Counted from the stretch's first letter, positions 45,273 through 56,872 are shown. The stretch is DNA of 64,000 bases from Tolypeutes matacus (GCA_026826555.1 JAKSZT010054396.1:19428233-19492232); one strand, 5' to 3'. Program-made: numbers and translations. Notes: generated from the sequence alone by a model not told the origin.

Positions 45273-46274
45273 TAATAGAAACCTACTGGCTGTGTTCTCA
45301 TGGCTTCTCCTGGGGGAGCCTCTTCCACAGGACAGTTGTCAGAATTAAGAAGGGCCTGGCCAATGTGTTGTGAGGGTAGTGTAGAGGAAGTTGAGCTTTG
45401 ATAAAAACCATCCCTGTTTTTTTGTGTGTTTTCTGGGCACACATTGAATCCTCATTTCTCATGGTAATTTTAAAAAGAATGTTATTTAAGACACACCTTT
45501 GTACTGCCCCCCGCCCATGTCTCTCTCTCTCTCCCCCCTTCTCCCTCCCTCAACCCCCCAAAAAGCAGACAGCTTCTGATGGACTTCCCTGGCCTGACTC
45601 CTTCCTCTCAATTCCTCCTCTTCTGCCCATTCCCTTTCCTGGTCCCTGATATCTCAGGCTGTCTTCTTTTCTCTCTACCCTCCAAAGACCCCTTAGCCTT
45701 CTCTTTTTCTGGTCTGAGGTTGGTCAGGTGGGGTGGGGGGTTGCAGGTGTCTGGGAGAGAGTGCCAGGAGGCAGAGACAACAGCTCTGACTTTTGTTCTC
45801 TGCATGCCGTGACATCCTTTTCCCTGAACATTTGCTTCTGATTTTTTTTTTTTTAAGGCTTTATAAGAATATGTTTTATAGCTAAGATGGTCAGACATTC
45901 CATTTGTGTGGAGGATTTTAGATCTAGAAACGAATGAAATGGAGAGTTGGGATACAGACCAAGCCCCTTGTCAGAGATTTGCTTTGCCGGAAGGATCCTG
46001 CAGTGTGCCCTGGGGCCCAGCCTCTCCCCCAGCCCTGGCCTGGGCCTGGCCTGTTCTGTGCTCCATCTGCCCCTATTCTAAGGTCTTCTCTGCCCCCTCT
46101 ATACTTGGTGCTTCCCCTTGGGTGATCTGGATACCTCGTGATCCCATCAGAAGCTGTTCTGCCTAGCTTGGGCTCCTCCTTCCCCATCTTCTGGCCTGGT
46201 CTCAGCCTTCTTGCACTGTGCAGTATATGACACCCTGTCCTGCACACCCCAGCTTCTCAGTCTTTAACATGCTT
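45273..46274. other. no recognised gene; pyrimidine-rich tract
   Basis: CT-rich sequence around 45515-45560 (tctctctctctccccccttc). A GC-rich part at 45980-46250 has overlapping open frames on both strands that I do not recognise. Confidence 0.35.
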
Positions 46275-46415
46275 ACAGTTCACCTGGGGGCCGGGGACAG
46301 TTAAAAGAGGATTCCAAATCAGTAGGTTTGGAGAGGAACCAAGGATTATGCATTTCTAACCAGCCCCAGGGATGTCAAAGCTGCTGGTCTACAGACCACA
46401 CTTTCTCCCAAGGCC
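46275..46415 (-). mobile_element. MER5A-like fragment
   Basis: Antisense: ttcacctgggggccgggg, attccaaatcagtaggtttg, tatgcatttctaaccagccc, agctgctggtctacagacca, cactttctcc. Confidence 0.65.
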
Positions 46416-46549
46416 TGATTCCCTGGGCTTGCTAAAATGAAGGGGATTAATCTAATGAGTGTATCAGTATTAATGAGCTATGGAGAGAGCCAGGGAAGGG
46501 CCTTACTTTTTCCCCAAGTATCCCGTGTGCAGCAACCTCCTAGGGATAA

Positions 46550-46622
46550 CTCATTTATTCATTCAACAAATATTTTTTGAGTGCCTATTGTGTGCCCAGT
46601 ATGTTCTAGGTCCTAGGGCCAT
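46550..46622 (-). mobile_element. L2 terminal fragment
   Basis: ctcatttattcattcaacaa, atattttttgagtgcctatt, gtgtgcccagtatgttctag is a clear antisense L2 terminus. Confidence 0.65.
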
Positions 46623-46760
46623 GCGTCTCAAACTTTAATGTGCATGCAAATTCCTGAGGATCTTGTTAAAATGCAGATTCTGATTCAGAAGGTATAGGGT
46701 AGGGTCTAGAATACTATATTTCTAACAAGCTCCCAGTTGATTCTGATACTGAACACCTCA
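46623..46760 (-). mobile_element. MER5A-like element
   Basis: Antisense: gtctcaaactttaatgtgca, atcttgttaaaatgcagatt, ctgattcagaaggtataggg, atttctaacaagctcccag, ttgattctgatactgaacac. It abuts the L2 terminus upstream. Confidence 0.7.
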
Positions 46761-46780
46761 AAGCAGGCAAGAGTCTAGAC

Positions 46781-47108
46781 GAAAGCTGTCTAATAGAAAT
46801 ATGGTGTGAGCCACAAATGCTAGCCACAAATGCTAGCCACATAAGCAATTTAAATTTTTTCAGTAATCATATTTTAAAAAGGTAAAAAGAAACAGGGGAA
46901 ATTAATTTTGAAGATATGTTTTATTTAATCCAGTATCTCCAAAATACATGTAATCAATATAAAAATTATTGAAATAGTTTTTTTTCATACTAAGTCTTAA
47001 AAGTCCGGTGTGTCTTTTACACTTGCAGCCCATTTCAGTTTGTCCAAGCCACATTCCAAGTGTTCATTCGCCACACGTGGCTGGTGGTTACCTTGTCGGA
47101 CAGCACAG
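46781..47108 (+). mobile_element. hAT-Charlie element, MER33-like, with target duplication
   Basis: A 328-bp element: aaagctgtctaatagaaata, aaaggtaaaaagaaacaggg, aagtccggtgtgtcttttac, gtggttaccttgtcggacag, ending cacag. Flanks gtctagac (46773-46780) and gtccagag (47109-47116) match at six of eight. Internally agccacaaatgct is duplicated in tandem (46809-46821, 46822-46834), which explains the few extra bases. Confidence 0.8.
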
Positions 47109-47439
47109 GTCCAGAGGAGGCCCTCATTGCTGGGCAACTCAGGGACGTGACTCTCCGAGAGGGACCGAAGGTGCCTTGGTGGGCCTGAGTCTCCAATCAT
47201 AGGGTCCCTTGGTTCCTTCCTGGAAGAGCAGCCTCAAAGACATGAACCTTAAACCAACCAATCCCCACCCCCTTGTGAAAAGTGAAAGAAAAACCTCGGC
47301 ATTAAGCACCGTTTTCTTCCTACCAGAGAAGCTAATTGCTTTTGGGTAGGTCAGGGCTCCTTTCCATCCCAAATGTAACGCTCATCCTGCTTCATTAAAA
47401 TGGCATTTTTTAAAACCCCCAGGTGAGTTAGGGTGTGGG

Positions 47440-47660
47440 GTGGGAGGAGCACGGGGTTCTTTTGTGTGCCTCTTTTCCGGTTTTGTTTCTGATGTCAAAC
47501 CTTTGAGCAGAACTTTGCTCAGGGAGCCAAGTTCTGACTTGTGCAGTCCCGCAGATTTCTCTGGATGCTCCAGCCTGCTAGCTAAACCTGGGATAGGAGG
47601 GCAGAGTGCATGGTGCATGAGTCACCACCAGCCAATCAGACGGAAGGGGCCAGAGTAGAG
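47440..47660. promoter_or_regulatory. candidate regulatory element with CCAAT and AP-1-like sites
   Basis: Repeat-free. TGAGTCA at 47618-47624 (in tgcatgagtcacc, also MARE-like) sits next to CCAATCAG at 47632-47639. Upstream is aacctttgagcagaactttg. No transcript is recognised downstream. Motif-based inference only. Confidence 0.2.
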
Positions 47661-47954
47661 CATGATGGGATTTTTAAAACAATAAAATCCTCTTGCTTCT
47701 TTGCCTCCCGTTGTCTCCTATATTCCTGTTCCCTGTACTCTGTGCTTTTATAGGTATTTTATCCTTGCTAACAGGACACTGGAATGTGGCAGATGTAGCC
47801 ACATGGTGAGTTAAAACTGCATGACAGGCACAATCCCAGTATACAATGCATTTCCATGGTGAGGTGGAATTTTCTCAGGCCCTGTGCCTGATGTCCAAAT
47901 ATTAAATGGCTCTCTGGGAGTGAAATAAATTCTGAAATAGGGTTTAAGGGCTGG

Positions 47955-48060
47955 TGTAGTAATAGCAGTTAACGTGTATATAGCACTTACTTTCTATAGC
48001 TTTTTGACATGATCCCTTCTCATTTTTACAAAGTTCTTGACAGGTAAGTACTTTTTGGAG
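47955..48060 (-). mobile_element. MIR fragment
   Basis: taatagcagttaacgtgtat, atagcacttactttctatag, cattttacaaagttcttgac partially follows the antisense MIR order. Confidence 0.35.
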
Positions 48061-48174
48061 GTGAAAACAAAGACTGAGCTGGACTCCTCACCTGAGAGGC
48101 AAGAAGGTGGAAGGGGTGGCGCATTACAGCCCCGTTTTTCCTCATGAGTTTGTACATTTGAATGTCTAAACCCC

Positions 48175-48365
48175 ATGGGGAATAGTGTTGGCTCTGAGGT
48201 CAGATTGCTTGGGTTGAACTTTGGGCACATTTTAAAAAATCTTCTCTGAGTCTCAGTTTTTCCCTTTCTAAAATAGGATGATAATTGTGCCCGCCACAAA
48301 GGATTTTGAGAGCATTAAATGAGATCACTTTGCAATTCTTAGAAGTATTGTTGTCATCGTAGTCA
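48175..48365 (+). mobile_element. MIR SINE relic
   Basis: Sense MIR: ggctctgaggtcagattgct, tgggttgaactttgggcaca, cttctctgagtctcagtttt, ttctaaaataggatgataat, gagcattaaatgagatcact. Confidence 0.7.
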
Positions 48366-48498
48366 CCATCTTGACCAGCTGGCAATCAGTGGCTGGCTGC
48401 AGCTGTCAGCAGCAGGAGCAGGATGGAGGATCTACGGCCTCTCCCTTGCTCATGCCCACATTTCCCTGCTGGCCATGGACCCAGGACCCTTACTCTTT

Positions 48499-48945
48499 TT
48501 TTTTTTTTTTTAGATTTTTATTTATTATTTACTTTTTCCATTTTAAACCCCACCCCTTCCCCATTTGCTGTTCTGTGTCCATTTGCTGGGCAGTTCTCTG
48601 TGTCTGTTTCCTGCCATCTCTTCTCATCCTCCTCCTCCAATCTTCACCAGGATTCGATCCTGGAGACCTCTGATGTAGGAGAGAGGTGTCCTGCCACCTA
48701 CGCCACCTCAGTTCCTGGTTTTCAGAGCTTTCGGAGAGTCTTGTCTTGTCTCTCCCCTGTTATGTCATCATCTTGCTGCATGGCTCCCGGGGCCTGGCAG
48801 CTCACCAGCACACAGAGCCTGACAGCCCATGAGCCTTCTATATATATATATTGTTTTTTTATTTTACCGGGAGGTCCCGGGGATTGAACCCAGGTCCCTC
48901 CATATGGCAGACGGATGCCCAACCATTTGAGCCACATCCGCCCCC
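48499..48945 (-). mobile_element. composite tRNA-derived SINE, perfect 17-bp target duplication
   Basis: Antisense. On its own strand it has a head with gatgtggctcaaatggttgg and GGTTCAATCCCC, an A/T stretch (atatatatata), about two copies of the 25-bp unit, agcaagatgatgacataaca, a second tRNA-like block with GGATCGAATCC, and an A-rich tail. caggacccttactcttt occurs at 48482-48498 and 48946-48962, a perfect 17-bp duplication. Open frames of 100-154 codons over it are SINE artefacts. Confidence 0.92.
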
Positions 48946-48962
48946 CAGGACCCTTACTCTTT

Positions 48963-49456
48963 CTTGCATTGTTTTAGAACTGGAGAGCCTAGACTCTTTG
49001 TTAGTATTTCAGTTTCTTACAGGAAAAATGGTCCCATGAAAAACCTCAAAAACTGTAAGTCAGTCTTCCTTTGGGCAGGCAAAAAGGAGGTAAATAAAGT
49101 AAAGGGCTTGGCCGGCAGTTCCCAAAGAAGCAGGGTCAGGAGGGGGTGATGTGAAGCGCAGGTGGGAAGGCTTCCATAGAGAAGCTGCTTGTCTGTGCAC
49201 TGGCACCGTCCCCTATTGAGTTATCACAGTGTCTGCTCAGCCAGCTAAGTACGAATTAATCTCTCGTGGCTGACCAATTACACAAAGTCTTTTGTGAGAA
49301 AGCAAGTTAAAAGAAACGTGTTAGGCAAAGAAGGGCTAGCAGCACTCAAGGTGGGTGGAGGGATGGACTCACGCAGTTTCAGAAGGCATTTACTTTCACA
49401 TTTGAAAGAGATTCTATCTAATCATGTGTGTGTCTGCACACTTATTCCTTATGACC
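48963..49456. other. no recognised feature
   Basis: Unique-looking sequence between the SINE and the small TIR element. Confidence 0.4.
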
Positions 49457-49588
49457 AAGGTGACCAGGCAACCTCATTCTCCTGGGACAGTTCCAGGTTA
49501 TTCCTGTTATCCGCAGGTAATTATTAATAGCACCCCTTTTTACTCTGAGATATGTCCTGGTTTAGACAATAAATTATATGGTCACCTT
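49457..49588. mobile_element. small DNA transposon relic with 10-bp TIRs
   Basis: A 132-bp element bounded by aaggtgacca (49457-49466) and its exact complement tggtcacctt (49579-49588). The internal cctgggacagttccaggtta, gtaattattaatagcacccc and tggtttagacaataaattat match a common ancient mammalian repeat that I recognise but cannot name with certainty. Confidence 0.75.
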
Positions 49589-49739
49589 AATTATGAGTCC
49601 ATAGTATGTTGGTATATATAATAAAGATGTATGGCTTATAGTGCTGGAAAGGAGTCTAATAGGCTGTTTTTGAGATATAAATATTTTTGTTTTCTTTAGA
49701 AAAATAAAATGAAAACGTGGCCCCGATTATAGAGAATTG

Positions 49740-49985
49740 GTTGGGTGTTACAGAGAATGGTGTCTGATGCTGACCATCTGGGTTGCAGCTCCAGCTCTGC
49801 CACTTACCAGCTATGACACCTGGCTCAAGTTACTTCACCTCTCTGTCTCTGTTCTATGACCTCTGAAAAGGACATAGAGGTACCTACCTTATAAGGTTAA
49901 AATGAGGATTAGATGAGTTAATAGTTAACACGCTTGAAAGAGTGACTGACATTGATGAAGCTTTAGTAAATATTTGCTATTACTT
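49740..49985 (+). mobile_element. MIR SINE relic, nearly full length
   Basis: Sense MIR: agctccagctctgccactta, ccagctatgacacctggctc, aagttacttcacctctctgt, gtacctaccttataaggtta, aaatgaggattagatgagtt, tagtaaatatttgctattac. Confidence 0.8.
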
Positions 49986-50165
49986 TAGCCCCAGCCTTCT
50001 GATATTTAACTGTTTGGCCTTGGGCATGGGCCTCTCTGAATCCTGATTCCCTCATCTTTAAAATGATCATCATAATTTCTCCCTCCTGGAAATATAGCCA
50101 GCATCAAATGGGATGATGTCTGTGAAGAGTTTAATGCCAACCCTTGTTAATGGGTGTTCCACAAT
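49986..50165 (+). mobile_element. MIR SINE fragment
   Basis: Adjacent second sense MIR without a clear head: tttggccttgggcatgggcc, tctctgaatcctgattccct, catctttaaaatgatcatca. Confidence 0.55.
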
Positions 50166-50884
50166 ATTAATTTTCCCTCCTTGCCTTCCTGCCTTGCTTC
50201 TTCCCTTCCTCCTTTTCCCTAATAAGATGGAAGGAATCCCTGACAGCTCCTGGCTGCACCTCTTTCTTCTAGTTTGCTTCCTTTGGAGGCACTCTAAAGT
50301 TGTTTTATATAATGTCACTGTCACGAGCCTGGAAGCCCACTAGTGAGATAAGTCAGCTTCCCCAGGGTGGCCTCAGGACTCAGAGTGATACTCGGAGTCT
50401 GAACGTGGCGTGAGTGCAGTGAACATAGCACAGAGTTTCCAAAGGTGTCCTATTTTTTTCAGACTTCTAGAGGCATCTTTCCTGAAATACCTTGGTGAGG
50501 TTTGCCTTTTTTTTTTAGTTCCTCCTCCCTTCTCCTGCCCTGCTCTCCCTCCCCCGCCCTATGCCTGCCACTAACCCAGTGTACATGAGTTATTTGGGCT
50601 TGCAATAACACTTCAGTTGAAATCATAACAAAAGTGAAATGAGATGAATACAGCAAAGAAAAATCTGTATGATAGCTAGTATTACAAAGAAAGACATGTT
50701 TAAAATACTATGTTTGCTTTTGGTTTCTGTGAGGCCAATAACAGCTAACTGAGTGTTTTCTCAGTAAGAATAACCTTTGAAGAAATGAGTGGTCATGGAT
50801 TAACACTATAAAATATGGATCTTTTGGACTAGCTTTATTCATTCATGTAGTACCCAGTTTTCTTTGTTGTCTGTCATCCAGCCA
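50166..50884. other. no recognised feature
   Basis: Pyrimidine-rich (50170-50225) then AT-rich unique-looking sequence. No gene is supported. Confidence 0.4.
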
Positions 50885-51000
50885 TACTTTCATTCATTTT
50901 TTCATTCAACATACATTTATTGAGGACTTACTCTGTGCCAGGCACTGTGCCATGATCCAAGAGTACAATGGTGAAAAACACAATGTCTCTCCTTACTGAG
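50885..51000 (-). mobile_element. L2 terminal fragment
   Basis: ttcattcaacatacatttat, tgaggacttactctgtgcca, ggcactgtgccatgatccaa is a clear antisense L2 terminus. Confidence 0.65.
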
Positions 51001-51594
51001 TGAGTAGTCTATCTAGTGCATGCACTATATGCTTGACATCATTTAAACACACTGCAAGGCCCATCAAATGTCCTGAAATACATAAGAAAGAGGTAAAAAT
51101 TGCTCTAAGAAGGAAATGCAGGGAAAGGATCAGTATTAGTGGTCTAGAAACACAAAAAGGTTTATACCAGTTTTGTTTTGTTTTGTTTTTGCAGAAGATA
51201 AAATAGGTGACTTGAGCTGAGGTTCATGCAACAGACCAGAGTAGGAAAATGAAGCAACTTGCTGCAATTACTGATCTCAGCTCAAGCCCAGAGCCATATT
51301 TTTACTTGGCTTTTCCACCTCACTTGGCTTATACAATCTTTGATGGGATGAATTAGGATGTTCCATATAACATCCACCTATTTAAGATAAAGCCTACTTG
51401 GAACAAAATAGAAAGCAGCTATTCATGTATAAAAACTAGTTATCTGATATGCACAACCATTGAAATTGTGTTCTTGTGATATAGGGGATGCATTCAATTT
51501 CTGAAGTTGAAAGTGGCTGGAGAGAAATGTAATTGGAAAGACACAATAAAAAATCACCCCCAAATCCTTTACCTAAGTTTTATTAGTTAACCAG
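51001..51594. other. no recognised feature
   Basis: Unique-looking sequence. A TTTTG stutter lies near 51173-51190. Confidence 0.4.
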
Positions 51595-51778
51595 TATTTT
51601 CCAAAAGGTGGTGGGCAGAGAAAGTGTTTTGGAATTAGCTGAGCCCCATGCTAATAAAGCAGACTTCTGGGCCCAACCACCTGTTATGTGGAGCTCTCTG
51701 GAGGTCGGGCCTGGGGATCTGCATTTTTAACAGTTTTCCTAGGTGCTCATGCACATTGACATTTGAGAATCACTTTCC
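51595..51778 (+). mobile_element. MER5A-like hAT element
   Basis: Sense, near full length: cagacttctgggcccaacca, gtcgggcctggggatctgca, tttttaacagttttcctagg, tgctcatgcacattgacatt, tgagaatcactttc. Confidence 0.7.
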
Positions 51779-52054
51779 TAAGAAAAAAATGTGAGTATCA
51801 TCCTCAGAAAACTGGCTCTCTGATAAATGGACAAAAGCAATAATGCAGTATGAAAAATAAAATAAAATGAAGAAAATTAATGAGGAATTTATTAGAGAAT
51901 ATACCAAGGAATCTTGGGAATATTTGAGATTTCCAGAACACAGACCCCGCAGGTATCCGATGACTCTTCCACAGGCTCTAGTCTCTTGCATCAGTTGGCA
52001 TTAGAACCTAACTTTCAAGTATCCCTACCCTCTCGTGTCAAAAAGAAAGCATAA
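51779..52054. other. no recognised feature
   Basis: AT-rich sequence. Nothing is supported. Confidence 0.35.
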
Positions 52055-52200
52055 CAGCATACTAGAAAAGCACTAGACTATGTAGCTTTGGGCAGATATT
52101 TTAACCTCTCTGGTCCTCTGTTTCTTCATGTGTAAATGAGGGGATTGAATTATATGACATTTGGGTCTGAAGTACTTCTGTGTCTTAAGTAGCATAACAA
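52055..52200 (+). mobile_element. MIR SINE fragment
   Basis: Sense: atgtagctttgggcagatat, tttaacctctctggtcctct, gtttcttcatgtgtaaatga, ggggattgaattatatgaca. Confidence 0.6.
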
Positions 52201-53019
52201 TTACTGAAATTGTGGCCTAGAATCTTCTGCTACCTCACTGTATTTGGATTAGCTGATCTGTTTATTGCCTTGGCAAACACAATGAATTGTTGTGTCTTTG
52301 GCTTCTTGCCAGGAGAGATGAGCCAATTTGATCGTGTTGCTACTGGATGTCAAAACATTCTCATCTGACCATGCCATAGAAGTTTGTTGAAAGTGTGACT
52401 GACTGACATGATGACTGATTGGCTGATAACGATGGGTGACAGTGATTGATTGAGTGTTAAATTATCTGCTTTCATAACTTCTGAAATTGAATTCAGATTG
52501 GCTCTATTGGGGGGTTTCCATGGAGACCATAACCTGCTGTAGCAGGTGTTTGTGGATGTGATGGTTTATTGTGATCAATACCTGCTTCCTGTGCTGGTCT
52601 GAAGACATTATAGTGATTGTACTCAGACATAAATAAAGGAGGAAGAAAATACAACAGTATCAACTGGTGTTTTTTCTTAGTGCTACATAAAACAAATGCA
52701 GGCCTTTAGCCAACTAGTCCATGATGCATTCCATAGTTTGCCATTTTTACTTTGTTATTAACTCAGAGGGTTTGCTTTTGAAAAAGAGAAGTATTCTAGG
52801 GATTTTTTTTTTTTCTCTTTGAAGAAGATCAGAATAGTAGATAAATGTTCATGCTGGTATTTTAAAATGTGACATATTACAGTGACAACAAACACTTAAT
52901 CAAATCTTAAGCACACACATGTTAATGTGGAGACAGGGATGGTCCCTCAGGCCTTTTCTGGGTTGTTTCCATGAATGGAAAAGTCATTAAACAATTTCAT
53001 AGGCTTGCCTTATTGATCC
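52201..53019. other. no recognised feature
   Basis: Repeats of the tetramer-like tgactgactgacatgatgac occur near 52400. Otherwise unique-looking. Confidence 0.35.
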
Positions 53020-53300
53020 CTTACAACAGCGTTCCATGACTGCTCTTCAGGGAAGGTTTTCCTAACTGCCCCCCTCAGAGTTAATTACTATTTCCTCTGG
53101 GTTCACATGGCATTTTTCCATCATTTTATTATAACATTTATCGCAGGCAACCTTGTGTTAAAATTCCTTGCATCTCTTTAGCCCTCTAGATTATGTCCTT
53201 AAGGACAGGGTCTGTTTTTCTTTTTTATCTTTACATCATCCTCAGCATCTAGTGGAGTTCCTGATACATCACAGGTGTTCAATAAATGCTTGTTGAATTG
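53020..53300 (+). mobile_element. L2 LINE 3' terminus
   Basis: Sense L2 3' end: ctgctcttcagggaaggttt, tcctaactgcccccctcaga, cttaaggacagggtctgttt, tcagcatctagtggagttcc, tgttcaataaatgcttgttg. Confidence 0.75.
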
Positions 53301-53674
53301 GATTAACTGGATTTGCATTGTGAGGTCTTCTCTTCTGAGACTGCTGTTTAATGGGATTCCCACCAAGTGAGATTCAGGACAGTGGAACATTTGCTTGGTG
53401 GTTCACCTGTTTTTGTCTCCTGCCCTGTAGCTGTGTCTGGACCCGAGTGGGTTGTTAGGAAATATTGTGCTACAGAAGGTTCATATTGTATGGGTGTCTG
53501 TACAGCTTTTTGATGGGTGCTGGCTATGCTGAGCTAATGGTGGGAGGATACCTAGAAAGGATTCAATTTTATGCTTAGCTGCATTCATTCATTACGGTAC
53601 AATTGGACTTGGCTTTGGCTCATCCCCTGCCCCCAAATTTAGCTTATTAGTTAAAAACTCTTTAGATGAAATCC

Positions 53675-53930
53675 ACTGTTAGTAACAGTTAACATTTTTT
53701 GAGTGCTTACCTTGTGCCTGATACTGTACTATGTACTCTACATACTCTTCACTTCTTACACATTACTACTATTGTCCCATTTTGAAGGTTAAGGAAACTG
53801 AAACACAGAGTGGGTAAGTAACTTTCCTAAAGCCACACAGTTAAGAAGTGGTAGAGCTGGGATTTGAACCCCCATTGTCTGGCTCGAATCCCCACTCTTA
53901 CCCAATTACCAAGCTGCCTTTTGACAAAAG
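53675..53930 (-). mobile_element. MIR SINE relic, nearly full length
   Basis: Antisense MIR with nearly all blocks: gagtgcttaccttgtgcctg, gttaaggaaactgaaacaca, gagtgggtaagtaactttcc, taaagccacacagttaagaa, gctgggatttgaaccccca. Confidence 0.85.
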
Positions 53931-53949
53931 TATTTTTCAGAGTTTAATT

Positions 53950-54075
53950 CTGGAAACATCTGCATCAAAATCACCTAGAGTGTTTGTTTAAATGCAAACA
54001 CCCCCAGACCTGCTGATTCAGATTCTTTTGGCTGAGGTCAGCACATCTGCATTTTAAGCAATGCCTGCACCAAGA
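53950..54075 (-). mobile_element. MER5A-like fragment
   Basis: Antisense: catctgcatcaaaatcacct, gacctgctgattcagattct, catctgcattttaagcaat. Confidence 0.6.
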
Positions 54076-55639
54076 TGTTTTATCCTCTTCTGTATTCAGG
54101 AGCTTTGATGTTGGTTTTGGTTTCTTGTTTTGTAAGTAGGAGGGTAAAGTAAATTTAATACCACAACTTTATAAATCTTTGCTCTAAGCTAGACATACTC
54201 CTTGAGACTTCAAATGCAAAGTCAAGGTTTTTAGATTTTTGTTTCTTTATACTTCTTAACTTTATAAAGAACCAGATGTGGTAACATGAAATATTTTTAA
54301 AGAGAATTGTCAAGCCTTTCTGTTAGAATGAGTGTTTAATGGAACAGTCCAGAAAACTCATAAAAAAAAAAAGTTCATTATAAGGCACAGACCTTCTGCT
54401 CCAATTAAGGGCTCAGCCAATGGTGATCACAGTGAAGGGGCTGTTCTAGAAGCCCTCCATAGGATTCCCACCCCAACCACAGGCAGTTTGCCAGTGGCTC
54501 TCCAATGAACTTGATGGCTTTACACTTGGGCTTCCTGAATTACATACCCTGCTTTGTATTTTCTTCTCTGTAGTCACCTCAAACCAATGGCGATGTAATG
54601 GCAACAAGACAAACTTCTACTTCCTCCAAAGAGGGGTTATTTACTCGTGCATTATCTTTGCTGATGCTCTCCTACAGCCCCATTCAAGTCTTCTTTCCTG
54701 TCCTTCTAGCACAATTCTGTCTGGTCCAAACACCTGAGGCCACTTCTTATAGGAGGTTTCCCTCGCTGGTACAGTCTCCAAGGGAAGAGCCTTCACTTCA
54801 GAATTTTAATAGGCTTATGCCACCAGCTCAATTCTGTCCTAACTATCACCTTGCTTTTTATTCTTAGCTGTCTCAGTTAACTTGTTTTCTAAACTACTCA
54901 CATGGCAGAGATCTCTTTTAAGCTCTTCAATTCTCCTTCCCTCCAGCAGCAACCATAGCATCTTCCATGGACCAGGACCATGGTTATCTCGTAGCATTTA
55001 TTTCTATTTCATTGTTTTGTCAGTTTATTTATTTCCTATCTTCCACCATTAGAATATTTGTAGAATAAATGGTTACCGGTAAATGGACTTTCTCCCTACT
55101 CCCTCCTTCCAACTTTTTCTCGCTATCCCCAGTCTCTTGTATGTCCATCCACCTTATATAGGGGAATCCTGATCCTGGTATTTATGCCATCAGTGGTATT
55201 GCACTTTTGTATGTAGTGTAAACATTTTTAAAGCCTATTATTTCTTAATGATTCAGACACCTATCATTCAGCTCTCCTGCTGTGGCCTTTCAAGGTAAGC
55301 TTGAGGCCACTGTATTGTTCTAGAAGCTCACTGCAGTTGAAAAGCCTCCTGGTGGTTTGCCCCAGGGCTCCAGGAGCTTCTTGCAGTCCCCAATGCTCCT
55401 TGATGTCCCTGACTGTATAGTTCAGGCAGAAGTCTTAGGACTTTTAAGTGAAATGGGACAGAAAATTGCTTGATGTATTTTGCCACACGAAGTACATTTA
55501 AACTGCCGCTTGGCTCTTTATACTCTTTCGATTAAGAACTCTCCTACCATTGTGAGGGTAAGTAAAAATTCTTTTTATTTGTTCCGCTAAAAAAAAAAAA
55601 AGAAGAAAGACAGAAAAAAAAATCTAGGCATTGTCAAAA
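54076..55639. other. no recognised feature
   Basis: Unique-looking sequence with an 89-codon open frame at 54598-54867 (plus) of no recognisable family. 54900-55080 loosely resembles L2 3' UTR, too weak to call. Confidence 0.35.
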
Positions 55640-55900
55640 TATTTGCTTAATCTTGCAGATTTGGAAAGTTGTGTAGCCGCTTGCTCTGACAGACCAGAAC
55701 AATGGTCATTAAATGAGAAGCAGATGCAATAAAGTATGCAGTAAAAGCCTTCTATTATGGGCTGTTAGGGGAAAAAAAATTAGTTAACAGAACACAGTAA
55801 GCGTTATGGAATAAATCAGAACAAAACCATTCCCAATTACTGTACAAAGATAATTAAAGTCTACAATGCTAATTAAGGTCTGTTTATATCTATTTCTGTT
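55640..55900. promoter_or_regulatory. candidate conserved noncoding element, AT-rich
   Basis: Repeat-free block with SOX-like GAACAATGG (55697-55705), ttagttaacag, GATAATTAAAG (55849-55859) and CTAATTAA (55869-55876). The homeodomain and SOX motif density resembles ultraconserved-type enhancers. Inference only. Confidence 0.3.
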
Positions 55901-56872
55901 TGTGTACAAACATATGCACATAGTTAAATATTTTCTATTGTGTTTTATGCGATGCTAACTTCAGAGTTGAATGTTTCTGAATTTAACTTGTTTTTATATC
56001 ACCAGGAAGTACAATCTCCAGAAACTGAAACTCCAGCTTTTCCTCCTTGATTTTACTTTATTTTTCTTGGCTAACTTCAGAAAATTCTTCAAGTATGTAA
56101 CCAGATTTCCTTGAGTGGATTTTCTTTTCTTTTTTTTTTTTTTTTTGTCTAAGATGTTTTTGGTGGGATCAGTATTCCTCATCTTACAGAGAAAAAGGAT
56201 GTTTCTTTGACCTTGACCAATATGCCAAATTATATTCACACATGAGATTACAAATGTCCTTTGGATATAAAGCTCAAATAAATTCTAACTTGAAGAATGA
56301 GAAATTGGTAAATAAACCTCCTTACTGGCAGTTCCCGAGGGTTTTTTCAAAGACTTTAAATATCACATAAATATTCCCTGAACTGTCCGCTATAATTTTT
56401 TGGATGGATGTCAATGGTTCTTAAGCAAGAACAACAATGAGCTATAATTACCGTTCAGAAGTGACCAGCTAAACAACTGGAAAGGCAATATCTTTCAAGT
56501 AAAGTCCAGGAATAAGCTCTATACACACACACACACACACACACACAGTACATGACTCAGCCTTGTAAATTAGGAAGAAGTGTAATTCTCCCTTGTGGTG
56601 ATTATTCTTTTGAAAATTCCTTTATGCCATCAAACTGATCAAGAATCACTTGTTTTTTAAAGAAAGTGCTTTTCTTTAAAAATAGGCCTTTTGACTTCCT
56701 TCCTGTTCTCTCTCTCCTTTCAATCTTTCTTTCCCTTAGCCTCAGTCCACCATGGATTTAATATAGCTACAATTTTAAAACAGTTCTTCCAGGAGTAAAC
56801 TAAAACAAAAGAACCTGGATATGATCAGTACTTTAGCGGCTATGACAGCATTGGCAAGCCTTCATTTCAGGT
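55901..56872. other. no recognised gene; CA tract
   Basis: (CA)13-like microsatellite at 56523-56549 and a T run near 56131-56147. No gene is supported. Confidence 0.4.

Noticed and set aside
48371..48937. Open frames up to 154 codons
   Set aside because: They lie within or across the composite SINE at 48499-48945.
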